Origin: Fidelibacterota bacterium UBA2125
GTDB lineage: Bacteria; Fidelibacterota; Marinisomatia; Marinisomatales; S15-B10
Length of the DNA: 50,613 bases
NCBI GenBank assembly: GCA_002329125.1
Contig: DCXX01000150.1
Span: 1 to 50,613 of the forward strand
Reading direction: 5' to 3'
Part shown: piece by piece, positions 25,827 through 35,117 of the stretch
Layout of the letters: each line of letters begins with the position of its first letter
Numbering within the stretch: position 1 is the stretch's first letter
The notes under the pieces: model-generated
What the model was told of the DNA's origin: nothing
Database searches by the model: none
What the model saw: the letters and a program-made list of their open reading frames with translations, nothing else
Program-made: the position numbers and the translations under genes

Positions 25827-27326
25827 GTGGCTACAGATAAAGAACAGAGTTTAAAGCAAATTATGGACTTCCGGTTGGAGAAACTGGAGAAACTCCGGGA
25901 ACTGGGTGTAAATCCATACCCTTACAGCTTCGATGCGTCTCACCATTCAAAAGAAATTCTGGCCGACTTTGATAAACTGGCTGATAAACCGGTCTCTGTG
26001 GCTGGTAGAATTGTATCGCTGAGAAAGATGGGCAAGGCTTCTTTTTTCCATGTTCAGGATATGAAAGGTAAAATCCAAATCTATATTAAACGGGATGAAG
26101 TGGACGAAGATAACTATGAGATTTTTAAGGTGCTTGATATAGGGGACATCGTCGGTGTTTCAGGTCAGGTATTTAAAACAAAGACTGAAGAAGTAACTGT
26201 TAACTGTGGAAAACTGGAGTTACTGTCAAAAAGTATTCGTCCCCTTCCTGGTGCAAAGGAAAAGGACGGAGAGGTATACCACGCTTTCAAGGATAAGGAA
26301 CAACGATATCGGCACCGGTATCTTGATCTTATTGTGAATCCTGAAGTGAAGGACGATTTCATCAAGCGAGCAAAGATCATAACATCAGCAAGGAATTTTC
26401 TTGATAAGGCCGGTTTTATTGAAGTGGAGACGCCTGTACTTCAACCGCTTTACGGCGGCGCTTCAGCCCGCCCATTTTCAACACGACATCACACACTTGA
26501 TCAGACATTATATCTTCGCATTGCAGATGAGCTTTACCTGAAACGTCTGATTGCCGGTGGCTTTGACGGTGTATATGAAATTTCGAAAGTGTTCCGGAAT
26601 GAAGGTATGGACCGAAACCACAATCCTGAATTCACCATGCTTGAATTTTACAAAGCTTACGTTGATTACAATTTTCTCACAGATTTTGTTGAATCTCTTA
26701 TCCGGGCAGCTGCCGAGGCGATTAATGTGAGCACTATAAATGTGTCTGGCCAGAGCGTCGATCTCAGCAAGCCATTCCTTCGGGCCGGATATATGGATCT
26801 CTTGAAGGATGCTGTCGGTGAAGATCTGACTGATGCCACGGAAAAGGATCTGTCGGCAATTTGCAAGAAACGGAAAATTCCCCTTGAGAATAATGCTCAT
26901 CTTGGTCGGATGTATGAAGTCCTTATGAGGGAGCTGGTAGAACCCAACTTGATCAAACCAATCTTTGTTACTGACTATCCTAAGGTGATATCACCACTTG
27001 CAAAAATTCGGCGTGATGGTAATGAATCAATCGTAGAGCGATTTGAACTGTTTGTAGGTGGAGGCGAACTTGCCAACGCTTTTAGTGAACTGAATGATCC
27101 TTTGGATCAGCGTCGCCGTTTCGAGGCTCAGGTTCAACTTAGAGAACGTGGCGATGAGGAAGCACAAACCCTAGATGAGGACTATCTACAATCCGTTGAA
27201 ATTGGAATGCCTCCCACAGGGGGTGTCGGTTTGGGTATTGACCGACTCTCTATGCTTCTGATTGGGAAGACAAATATTAAGGATGTTATTTTCTTTCCGG
27301 CCATGCGTCCGCAAGACGATGAATAA
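25827..27326 (+). CDS. lysS: Lysyl-tRNA synthetase, class II
   Basis: The enzyme charges tRNA-Lys. An N-terminal OB-fold anticodon-binding domain (VSVAGRIVSLRKMGKASFFH, DIVGVSGQVFKT) precedes the class II catalytic core: motif 1 near FIEVETPVLQPLYGGA, motif 2 FRNEGMDRNHNPEFTMLE, and motif 3 GGVGLGIDRLSMLL. Length of 499 residues is normal. I chose GTG at 25827, directly after prfB; an ATG at 25863 is the alternative and would remove twelve unconserved residues. prfB-lysS adjacency is common in bacteria. Confidence 0.95.
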   Translation: MATDKEQSLKQIMDFRLEKLEKLRELGVNPYPYSFDASHHSKEILADFDKLADKPVSVAGRIVSLRKMGKASFFHVQDMKGKIQIYIKRDEVDEDNYEIFKVLDIGDIVGVSGQVFKTKTEEVTVNCGKLELLSKSIRPLPGAKEKDGEVYHAFKDKEQRYRHRYLDLIVNPEVKDDFIKRAKIITSARNFLDKAGFIEVETPVLQPLYGGASARPFSTRHHTLDQTLYLRIADELYLKRLIAGGFDGVYEISKVFRNEGMDRNHNPEFTMLEFYKAYVDYNFLTDFVESLIRAAAEAINVSTINVSGQSVDLSKPFLRAGYMDLLKDAVGEDLTDATEKDLSAICKKRKIPLENNAHLGRMYEVLMRELVEPNLIKPIFVTDYPKVISPLAKIRRDGNESIVERFELFVGGGELANAFSELNDPLDQRRRFEAQVQLRERGDEEAQTLDEDYLQSVEIGMPPTGGVGLGIDRLSMLLIGKTNIKDVIFFPAMRPQDDE

Positions 27327-27328
27327 AG

Positions 27329-28552
27329 ATGAGCCTTCTCTCCTTTATCGCCCGCCGACATCTCGGTTCTAGGCATAGCCTTAGTTTCATTTCAATCGTT
27401 AGTTACCTCTCCATAGCCGGTCTCGCCATCGGCATTGCTGTTCTCATTCTGACGCTTGGTATTCTCACAGGTTTTGAACAGGAAGTTCAAAGAAAGATCA
27501 TCAGTTTTGACGGACATATTCGCGTGAAAGGGTTTCTGGGTGATCCGGTGGCACAGTTTCAGCCTCAACTTGATTCCATACTGGTGCAACTCCCTCAGGT
27601 AACCGGAAGAATGCCCTACATCCACCACCCCGCCACAGTCCGGGTGAAGAGTCAGACAGAGGCTGTTTTCGTGGAGGCTTTTGAAGAAGAAAAAGCTCAA
27701 GGTGTGCTGGGAACATGGAAGAATCTCATTTCAGGTGAATTTACTTTGGGCGAGGAAGGTGGAAAATCCGGTATCGTTTTGGGTAGAGCACTGGCGGAGA
27801 AACTAAACGCCAGAACAGGCGGGCGGTTGACTCTCATGGATTTGACCTCGTTAGGGAAACCGGGCCGTGCGCCGCGGATCGGTCAGTTTGAAGTGCGAGG
27901 CATCTATGAAACAGGTCTGAACGAATATGATGAATCTATAGTTTACATTGATCTGTCAGCGGGTCAGCGACTGTTCAATTATCGTGACCTTATCACTGGT
28001 GAGATTTTGTCCGTCTCAGACAGAAATGAAACAGTTTCTGTGGCAGGTTATCTTGATGATAACCTTAATTATCCTCTCATGTCTTCAACTTGGAAAGAGC
28101 GCCATTATAATCTTTTTGCCTGGCTCTCCCTTCAGAAGTATCCTATCATCGTAGTCTTTGCGCTTGTAGCTCTTGTTGCTCTTCTAAATATCATGTCATC
28201 CTTAACAATGATTGTTATGGAAAAGTCAAAGGACATCGGTGTTCTTCGGGCTGTGGGGTTCTCAAGGAAGAAAATTTCTCAGCTTTTTTTCTTCGAAGGT
28301 GGTATAGTGGGGCTTCTCGGTGTTAGCCTCGGCGTGGCGCTAGCCCTTCTGTTGGGGTGGATTCAGGTCCGCTTCGGCTTGCTCTCCATCCCTGAAGAAG
28401 TTTACTTCATGGGTAATCTCCCTATCCTTTTCACCATTGGGCATGTTCTTACTGTTGGCTTGTTTGGATTCATTGCTGCTGTTACAGCTAGCCTCTATCC
28501 GGCGTGGAAAGCTTCCGGTATCCAACCGGCTGAAGCCGTCCGTTACGAATGA
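27329..28552 (+). CDS. Lipoprotein-releasing ABC permease, LolC/LolE type (first copy)
   Basis: LolC/E permeases extract mature lipoproteins from the inner membrane for delivery to the outer membrane. The protein has an N-terminal helix (SYLSIAGLAIGIAVLILTLGI), a large periplasmic MacB-like domain starting LTGFEQEVQRKI, and three C-terminal helices of the FtsX type with VMEKSKDIGVLRAVGFSRKKI, the coupling helix typical of this family. Length of 407 residues is standard. It sits two bases after lysS and overlaps the next copy by four bases, so both permeases and LolD form one unit. Confidence 0.9.
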   Translation: MSLLSFIARRHLGSRHSLSFISIVSYLSIAGLAIGIAVLILTLGILTGFEQEVQRKIISFDGHIRVKGFLGDPVAQFQPQLDSILVQLPQVTGRMPYIHHPATVRVKSQTEAVFVEAFEEEKAQGVLGTWKNLISGEFTLGEEGGKSGIVLGRALAEKLNARTGGRLTLMDLTSLGKPGRAPRIGQFEVRGIYETGLNEYDESIVYIDLSAGQRLFNYRDLITGEILSVSDRNETVSVAGYLDDNLNYPLMSSTWKERHYNLFAWLSLQKYPIIVVFALVALVALLNIMSSLTMIVMEKSKDIGVLRAVGFSRKKISQLFFFEGGIVGLLGVSLGVALALLLGWIQVRFGLLSIPEEVYFMGNLPILFTIGHVLTVGLFGFIAAVTASLYPAWKASGIQPAEAVRYE

Positions 28553-29754
28553 TGAGACTTGAAAGTTGGCTCGCCCGACGTATGCTTCTTTCCCGTAAGA
28601 AAGTGGGATTGATCTCCTGGAGTGGAATCATTTCAATTCTTGGTGTAGCTGTGGGATGCTTTGCGCTGATTATTTCAGTGGCTGTCCTAAACGGATTTGA
28701 ACGGGAAGTTCGTAATAAAGTGGTGGGTTTTGAATCTGATCTGAGGCTCACTTTAGGCGAAACCAAGCTGAATATGGACAATCTCAGCACTGCCTTTGAT
28801 CAGGAAAGTGACATTGCTGGATATTCAGCTTTTATTGAAAGGAAGGCCGTCGCTATCGCCATGGATGAGCGGTCGCTTGTCAAAGTAAAAGCTGTTGAGG
28901 AAGGAAGCCTACAGAAAATATACAAGATTGATGGTGTTGGAGAGATGAAAGTTATTGGAAACAAGGCGCCCGTCTATGTTGGTAAAGGAATCGCTGACCG
29001 CCTCGGTTTGCAGAGTGGAGACCGTTTGCGCCTCATGAATCCACTGGATAATCAGATCTATCTCGGAATGCCCACTGTCCTGGATGGCCGTGTAGCGGGT
29101 GTGTTCGAAACTCGCATCCTGGATTTTGATCAGACCTATGTCTTTGTTCCTCTTGAGGTGGGTCAGGCCCTTTTTAAATCCATGGACACCTTTGACGGTA
29201 TTGATTTCCGGCTGACGTCTTCTGCCAGAAAAGATAGAATGAAGGCACTCATTCTTTCCAAAGCGCCTGCTGGTGCTGTTGTCTCCGGCTGGGAAGATAT
29301 GCATCAGACACTCTTCCAAGCCATGCAGATGGAAAAGCTCGGTAGCATGGTTGTGCTGAGCTTAATCGTCATTGTGGCCTGTTTCAACATTGCTTCCACA
29401 CTCACCATGCTTGTATTGGAGAAAATTCGCGAGGTCGGAATACTGAAAACCATAGGCTTTTCACAAGTCAGAATTGGAAATATATTCCGCCTGCAAGGGA
29501 TATTTATCGGTGGTTTTGGATTGCTGCTGGGAGGCGGATTGGGTCTTCTATTCGTTTTGGGGCAGGAGCGTCTGGGATTGATTCGATTGCCGGAAACCAT
29601 CTATTTTGTTCAGTCACTGCCGGTAGCAATCTCTTTAACTGATGTAATCACGATCTTTCTAATTGGCGTTATTGTTATTGCTTTGGCTGTCTATTTTCCC
29701 AGCAGGGAGGCTAGGCGACTTTTGCCTACGGAAGCCATACAGTACGAGAAATGA
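28549..29754 (+). CDS. Lipoprotein-releasing ABC permease, LolC/LolE type (second copy)
   Basis: This 401-residue protein has the same four-helix layout as the gene before it: IISILGVAVGCFALIISVAVL, a periplasmic domain starting LNGFEREVRNKV, and the C-terminal FtsX part with VLEKIREVGILKTIGFSQVRI. The two are clear paralogues and would form the LolCE heterodimer. Which is LolC and which LolE cannot be decided from sequence by eye. ATGA overlaps join it to the genes on both sides. Confidence 0.9.
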   Translation: MMRLESWLARRMLLSRKKVGLISWSGIISILGVAVGCFALIISVAVLNGFEREVRNKVVGFESDLRLTLGETKLNMDNLSTAFDQESDIAGYSAFIERKAVAIAMDERSLVKVKAVEEGSLQKIYKIDGVGEMKVIGNKAPVYVGKGIADRLGLQSGDRLRLMNPLDNQIYLGMPTVLDGRVAGVFETRILDFDQTYVFVPLEVGQALFKSMDTFDGIDFRLTSSARKDRMKALILSKAPAGAVVSGWEDMHQTLFQAMQMEKLGSMVVLSLIVIVACFNIASTLTMLVLEKIREVGILKTIGFSQVRIGNIFRLQGIFIGGFGLLLGGGLGLLFVLGQERLGLIRLPETIYFVQSLPVAISLTDVITIFLIGVIVIALAVYFPSREARRLLPTEAIQYEK

Positions 29755-30425
29755 TTCTGAAAGCTGAAAATATTTGCAAGAGCTACCCTACCAGCGCCGG
29801 CCCGTTGGAGGTGCTGAGAGATGTTTCTTTATCTCTGAAGGAGGGAGAACTGATTTCCGTTGCCGGGCCGTCCGGATGCGGTAAGTCGACTTTGCTCAAC
29901 ATACTCGGTACTCTGGATCAGCCTGACAAAGGGACTCTTGAAATTGCTGGAAAAAATGTAGCGTTACTGGATGATGAATCTGTCTCTAGGTTGCGCAGTG
30001 AATCCATCGGTTTCGTTTTCCAGTTCCATCATCTATTGCCTGAGTTCACCATTGCGGAAAATCTTACGATACCTCAACGGCTGTTGGGTCGGAGTGAAAA
30101 GACCGCTACTGATCGGGTAACGGAACTTCTTTCAAAGGTAAATCTCTTGCCTAGATCTAATCATCGTCCCAACGCTATCTCTGGCGGTGAACGTCAGCGG
30201 GTGGCAGTCTTGAGGGCTCTTGTGAATGAGCCGGGTATCGTGCTGGCTGATGAACCGACAGGTAATTTGGATGTGGAGACGGCGCGGCAGTTGATGGAAA
30301 TGATCCAAAATCTTGCAAAAGATTTTAATCAGGCCTTCCTTATCGTCACTCACAATCCGGACGTGGCGGCACTGTGCGAAAAGAACCTCACAATAAATGA
30401 AGGCACAGTTATTCCAGCACCATAA
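29751..30425 (+). CDS. lolD: Lipoprotein-releasing ABC ATPase LolD
   Basis: LolD powers lipoprotein release by the two permeases just upstream. Walker A is GPSGCGKST, the Q-loop region is FVFQFHHLLPEFT (LolD signature), the ABC signature is ISGGERQRVAVLRAL and Walker B is IVLADEPTGNLD. The length of 224 residues is normal. Placing the ATPase last (C-E-D) differs from the E. coli lolCDE order but is not rare. Confidence 0.93.
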   Translation: MILKAENICKSYPTSAGPLEVLRDVSLSLKEGELISVAGPSGCGKSTLLNILGTLDQPDKGTLEIAGKNVALLDDESVSRLRSESIGFVFQFHHLLPEFTIAENLTIPQRLLGRSEKTATDRVTELLSKVNLLPRSNHRPNAISGGERQRVAVLRALVNEPGIVLADEPTGNLDVETARQLMEMIQNLAKDFNQAFLIVTHNPDVAALCEKNLTINEGTVIPAP

Positions 30426-30483
30426 AAGTGATTTGATTGGGCTCGGATAGGAAAGTAAATTTGCTCAGGCTTATCTTAGTCGT

Positions 30484-32985
30484 ATGAAAGAAAACTTTTC
30501 CAAACGTGTTCAAACGATCATGAAGTACGCCAAGGAGGAGGCTATCCAACTTGGCCACAGCTATGTGGGGTCGGAACATCTTCTTCTCGGGATTCTCCGC
30601 GAAGGGTCGGGCCGCGCCGTCGGAATGCTTGAAGAGCTTGGCTGTGATTTGAACGAGATGCGGCTCATGATTGAGGATATGGTGAAACCCGCCGGTGGCA
30701 CCATGACCTTGGGTCATCTTCCCCTCACAAGACGTGCTGAACGTATTTTGCGCAATACATTCACTGAAGCTTCAAATCATAATGCAACAATTGCAGATGA
30801 CTATCATCTGTTGCTTGCAACGCTACAGGAGAAGGAAGGTGTTGCTTTTGAGGTTCTTACCGCCTTCGAAATTGATTATTCATCCGTTGTTGAGTTGCTG
30901 AAAGAAGAAAAGGAAACTTCTTTACCGCCGAGATCAAAAAGTTCCGCTACTGCCAAGAAGACAAAAACTCCTGCTCTGGATCATTTCAGTAGAGATATCA
31001 CCGAGCTGGCCCGCAACGGTAAACTTGACCCTGTCATCGGCCGGCAGCAAGAAATTGAACGTGTAGCGCAGATTCTTTGTCGCAGAAAGAAGAACAACCC
31101 AGTGCTCATTGGTGAGCCGGGCGTAGGAAAAACAGCCATTGTCGAAGGTCTAGCTCAGCGGATCATCGAACGTGATGTGCCGCGGCTGCTTCACAACAAG
31201 CGCATTGTTGCGCTGGACCTTGCTGGCATCGTTGCCGGTACCAAGTATCGCGGTCAGTTCGAAGAACGAATGAAGGCTATCATGACGGAATTGGAATCCT
31301 CTCACAAGATCATTCTTTTTATTGATGAGCTTCACACTATTGTTGGCGCTGGTAGTGCATCGGGCTCTCTGGACGCTTCTAACATGTTCAAACCGGCGCT
31401 ATCGAGAGGCGATATTCACTGTGTTGGTGCTACAACCCTGGATGAATATCGGAAACACATTGAGAAAGATGGAGCATTAGAGAGGCGGTTTCAAAAGATT
31501 TCTGTGATCCCGCCGACTATTGAGGAGTCAGTGGCAATTCTCAACGGTCTCAGGAGCCGATATGAAAAACATCACAAGGTCAAGTTTGATGATGATGCTA
31601 TTCGAGCCTGCGTTGAGTTGAGTCACCGATATATTACAGACAAGTATCTACCGGATAAAGCTATAGATGTATTGGATGAGGCAGGTTCCCGCCTGCATTT
31701 GCAGAATCTCACAGTACCTGATGAAGTAGTGGAATTTGAGTTGGAGATTGAGCAGATCAGGTTTGAAAAGGACACTGTTGTTTCTAGTCAGCAATTTGAG
31801 AAGGCGGCTAGTCTAAGAGATAAAGAAAAGGTCCTGTTAAAGTCCCTTGATGAAGCGCAGCGTAAATGGGCCAAAGAGGAGACGAAACATGCGCCGTCCG
31901 TAAGTGAACAGGACATAGCTGATGTTGTTTCCATGATGACGGGTATTCCTATCTCTGAAGTGGCTGAGACGGAATCGGAAAAACTCCTCAAGATGGACGA
32001 AAATCTCAAAGAGTTTATCGTGGGTCAAGATGAAGCGATTAATATGCTCGCGAAAGCGATCCAAAGAGCGAGGGCCGGCCTGAAGAATCCTCGCCGACCC
32101 ATCGGTGCTTTCCTTTTCCTCGGACCTACTGGTGTCGGTAAGACTGAGACAGCTAAAGTACTGGCCAAGCACCTATTTTCTCACGATGAATCCCTCGTGA
32201 AGATTGATATGTCCGAATACATGGAGAGGTTCTCAGTATCCCGGCTCATTGGTGCACCTCCCGGCTACGTGGGATTTGAAGAAGGGGGTGAACTCACAGA
32301 GCGAGTACGCCGCAATCCCTATTCGGTCATCCTGCTTGATGAGATCGAAAAAGCACACAATGATGTCTTTAATCTTTTACTCCAGCTTCTTGATGAAGGT
32401 ATCCTCACGGACAGCATGGGGAGAAAGGTGGATTTCCGAAATACGATCATCATCCTCACCTCCAATATCGGCACCCGTGGTTTTGGTAAAGTGGGGACCT
32501 ACGGCTTTGGAGATTCCTCAAAAGATTCAACTTTTGAGGCGATGAAAAACCGTGTGCTGGAAAAATTGGAAGATGTGTTCAACCCGGAATTCATTAATAG
32601 ACTCGATGAATCCATTGTCTTTAAACCTCTCGAAAAGGACAGTGTTCTGAAGATCATCGATCTTCAGTTAGGTGACCTTGTGGATAATCTCAAAACAAAG
32701 AAAATGCAATTCCAAATTACCGATGCCGCAAAAACTCTACTTCTGGAACAAGGTTTCAGTAGTGAGTTTGGCGCCAGGCCCATGCGCCGTGAAATTCAGT
32801 CTTCCATCGAGGCGCCTCTCTCTGAATTCATCCTTGAAAGAAGATTTAGGGAAGGAGATACTATCAAAGTGGATGTCCTAAAGGGACAGATACACATTGT
32901 AAAACCGAGAAAACATAAGAAAAAAACTGTTGTGAAAGGGTCTAAGACCCCCCGAAAAACCACAAAAACTGACAAGAAGTCATAA
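30484..32985 (+). CDS. clpC: AAA+ unfoldase ClpC
   Basis: ClpC unfolds proteins for ClpP. The N-terminal double Clp repeat (~1-145, with SYVGSEHLLLGILREGSG) is followed by AAA domain 1 (Walker A GEPGVGKT near residue 210), a middle coiled coil with the UVR-like motif near residue 436 (QFEKAASLRDKEK), and AAA domain 2 (Walker A GPTGVGKTETAK near 549, sensor region RPMRREIQSSIEAPL). The UVR segment and the short middle domain favour ClpC over ClpB or ClpA. The tail is very basic. ClpP, McsA and McsB are not in the window. A 58-bp gap with no clear terminator separates it from lolD. Confidence 0.94.
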   Translation: MKENFSKRVQTIMKYAKEEAIQLGHSYVGSEHLLLGILREGSGRAVGMLEELGCDLNEMRLMIEDMVKPAGGTMTLGHLPLTRRAERILRNTFTEASNHNATIADDYHLLLATLQEKEGVAFEVLTAFEIDYSSVVELLKEEKETSLPPRSKSSATAKKTKTPALDHFSRDITELARNGKLDPVIGRQQEIERVAQILCRRKKNNPVLIGEPGVGKTAIVEGLAQRIIERDVPRLLHNKRIVALDLAGIVAGTKYRGQFEERMKAIMTELESSHKIILFIDELHTIVGAGSASGSLDASNMFKPALSRGDIHCVGATTLDEYRKHIEKDGALERRFQKISVIPPTIEESVAILNGLRSRYEKHHKVKFDDDAIRACVELSHRYITDKYLPDKAIDVLDEAGSRLHLQNLTVPDEVVEFELEIEQIRFEKDTVVSSQQFEKAASLRDKEKVLLKSLDEAQRKWAKEETKHAPSVSEQDIADVVSMMTGIPISEVAETESEKLLKMDENLKEFIVGQDEAINMLAKAIQRARAGLKNPRRPIGAFLFLGPTGVGKTETAKVLAKHLFSHDESLVKIDMSEYMERFSVSRLIGAPPGYVGFEEGGELTERVRRNPYSVILLDEIEKAHNDVFNLLLQLLDEGILTDSMGRKVDFRNTIIILTSNIGTRGFGKVGTYGFGDSSKDSTFEAMKNRVLEKLEDVFNPEFINRLDESIVFKPLEKDSVLKIIDLQLGDLVDNLKTKKMQFQITDAAKTLLLEQGFSSEFGARPMRREIQSSIEAPLSEFILERRFREGDTIKVDVLKGQIHIVKPRKHKKKTVVKGSKTPRKTTKTDKKS

Positions 32986-33038
32986 AAGCTTCCGTCGGGT
33001 TTCTTTAATATTCTGACATAATCGCCCACTTTTTGTCT

Positions 33039-33090
33039 TTGGCACACTATTTGTGCTTAACAGAACGATAATTGATCAAACTTTAAGGAG
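33039..33090 (+). promoter_or_regulatory. Candidate dnaK control region
   Basis: The gap before dnaK holds TTGGCACACTATTTGTG at 33039-33055, close to a sigma-54 -24/-12 element (TTGGCAC-N5-TTG, but GT in place of the -12 GC). The same bases contain a perfect 5-bp inverted repeat, GCACA-CTATT-TGTGC (33042-33056), which could be an operator. It is not a CIRCE element. A strong ribosome binding site, AAGGAG, lies at 33085-33090, eight bases before the ATG. Confidence 0.3.
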
Positions 33091-33098
33091 TTTCAGGT

Positions 33099-35015
33099 AT
33101 GTCTAAAATCATTGGAATCGATTTAGGAACCACCAATTCTTGTGTCGCCATTATGGAAGGCGGCGAGCCAAAGGTTATTACAAACCCAGAGGGTGGTAGA
33201 ACGACACCTTCAGTTGTTGCCTTTACCAAAGATGGGGAAAGGTTGGTGGGTCAGCCTGCTAAGCGGCAAGCTGTTACAAATCCCAATAACACAGTCTACT
33301 CCATTAAGCGGTTCATGGGAAGGGAATTTGATGAAGTTCAAACAGAGATTAGCGAAGTGCCCTACGAGGTCAATAAAGGGAAATCAGGCGCTGTTGAAGT
33401 TGCCATAGAAGGGAAAACATATCTACCACCTGAGATCAGTGCAATGATTCTTCAAAAACTTCGCCAGACCGCTGAGGAATATCTTGGTGGGACGGTAACT
33501 GAAGCAGTAATAACAGTTCCCGCCTATTTTAACGACTCACAACGGCAGGCGACAAAAGATGCAGGTAAGATCGCAGGCCTGGAGGTAAGGCGAATTATTA
33601 ATGAGCCTACTGCCGCAGCTTTGGCTTATGGCTTGGATAAAAAGAACGATCAAAAAGTGGTCGTATTTGATTTGGGTGGAGGAACATTTGATGTTTCAAT
33701 TCTTGATATCATGGATATTGATGGTGAGAAGTCTATTGAAGTAAATGCTTCCAATGGCGATGGTCACCTGGGCGGCGATGATTTTGATCAGAGGGTTATC
33801 GATTGGATGGCTGATGAATTTAAAAAGAGTGAAGGGATCGATCTTAAAGAAGATCCCATGGCTCTCCAGAGGTTGAAGGAAGCGGGAGAATCGGCAAAGC
33901 GTGAACTGTCTTCTTCCAAACAGACTGACATTAACCTCCCTTTCATTACTGCAGATTCAACCGGACCGAAGCACCTCAACATGACATTGTCCCGTGCGAA
34001 ATTTGAAGAGCTTGTGGATGACCTGGTTGAGCGTACAAAGAAACCTTGTGAACAGGCACTTAAGGATTCCGGGCTCAAACCGGGCGATATTCACGAAGTA
34101 ATACTTGTTGGTGGATCTACCCGTATCCCGAAAGTCCAGGAGGTTGTGAAAGATATCTTTGGGAAAGAACCCAACAAGGGTGTTAACCCTGATGAGGTGG
34201 TGGCTATGGGGGCCGGAATTCAAGGTGGCATTCTCGGAGGAGATGTTGAGGATGTCCTTTTGCTGGATATTACCCCTCTGTCACTTGGTATTGAGACACT
34301 GGGCAGTGTTTTCACAAAGTTGATCGAGCGGAACACCACTATCCCCACAAAGAAAAGCCAGATCTTTTCCACTGCTGCCGATAACCAACCGTCGGTTGAA
34401 ATCCATGTGCTTCAGGGTGAAAGAGAGATGGCCGTATATAACAAGACCATCGGTAAGTTTCATCTTGATGGTATTCCCCCGGCACCGCGCGGGATCCCTC
34501 AGATCGAAGTCACCTTCGATATTGATGCGAACGGTATTCTCAATGTAGGTGCCCAAGATAAAGCCACTGGAAAAGAACAGAGCATCCGTATCGAAGCATC
34601 CAGCGGACTGAGTCAGGAAGAAGTGGATAAAATGGTGGATGATGCGAAGAAGCATGAAACTGAGGACAAGGAAAAACGTGAAGAAGTGGATGTAAAAAAT
34701 CAGGCCGACCAGCTCATCTACCAGACTGAGAAAAACCTCAAGGAATTCGAGGAAAAACTCAGTGATGACGATAAGAAACGTTTAGATGAAACAGTTGAAA
34801 AGCTAAAAACGGCCTCTGAGGGGAGCAATTTGGAAGATATGAAGTCAGCTACTGAAGACCTCAATTCGGCTTGGAACGAAATTGCAGGCAAGATGTACGA
34901 AAGTTCCAAACAGGAAGGTGCCGGTTCTCAGGAGCCACCTGAATCCACCGGCGAATCCAAGAAAGGGGACGATAAAGAGATCGAGGACGCAGACTTCGAA
35001 GTCGTAGACGATTAA
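33099..35015 (+). CDS. dnaK: Chaperone DnaK (Hsp70)
   Basis: DnaK is the ATP-driven Hsp70 chaperone. The ATPase domain opens with IIGIDLGTTNSCVA and carries VITVPAYFNDSQRQATKDAG, INEPTAAALAYG, VFDLGGGTFDVSILD and LVGGSTRIPKVQ. The linker and substrate domain follow (EDVLLLDITPLSLGIET), then the helical lid and the acidic EIEDADFEVVDD tail. Length of 638 residues is exact for DnaK. It is preceded by its own 113-bp region and followed by a strong terminator, so it is probably a single-gene unit. grpE, dnaJ and hrcA are not nearby. Confidence 0.98.
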   Translation: MSKIIGIDLGTTNSCVAIMEGGEPKVITNPEGGRTTPSVVAFTKDGERLVGQPAKRQAVTNPNNTVYSIKRFMGREFDEVQTEISEVPYEVNKGKSGAVEVAIEGKTYLPPEISAMILQKLRQTAEEYLGGTVTEAVITVPAYFNDSQRQATKDAGKIAGLEVRRIINEPTAAALAYGLDKKNDQKVVVFDLGGGTFDVSILDIMDIDGEKSIEVNASNGDGHLGGDDFDQRVIDWMADEFKKSEGIDLKEDPMALQRLKEAGESAKRELSSSKQTDINLPFITADSTGPKHLNMTLSRAKFEELVDDLVERTKKPCEQALKDSGLKPGDIHEVILVGGSTRIPKVQEVVKDIFGKEPNKGVNPDEVVAMGAGIQGGILGGDVEDVLLLDITPLSLGIETLGSVFTKLIERNTTIPTKKSQIFSTAADNQPSVEIHVLQGEREMAVYNKTIGKFHLDGIPPAPRGIPQIEVTFDIDANGILNVGAQDKATGKEQSIRIEASSGLSQEEVDKMVDDAKKHETEDKEKREEVDVKNQADQLIYQTEKNLKEFEEKLSDDDKKRLDETVEKLKTASEGSNLEDMKSATEDLNSAWNEIAGKMYESSKQEGAGSQEPPESTGESKKGDDKEIEDADFEVVDD

Positions 35016-35042
35016 TTAACTCTATATTATATCTATCTACTG

Positions 35043-35073
35043 AATGGCGAGTCATTTGATTCGCCATTTTTGT
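35043..35073 (+). terminator. Rho-independent terminator after dnaK
   Basis: A perfect 8-bp stem, AATGGCGA (35043-35050) and TCGCCATT (35061-35068), is extended inward by a G-U pair and TC/GA, and is followed by a T run at 35067-35071. It lies 27 bases past the dnaK stop and separates dnaK from tamB. Confidence 0.85.
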
Positions 35074-35117
35074 ATTTGGAACTTCATTAGGTTAAATTTG
35101 TTTTAGAATAGTCTGTT

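Noticed and set aside
33000..33098. CIRCE (HrcA) element upstream of dnaK
   Set aside because: The inverted repeat present has a 5-base arm and 5-base spacer, unlike TTAGCACTC-N9-GAGTGCTAA.
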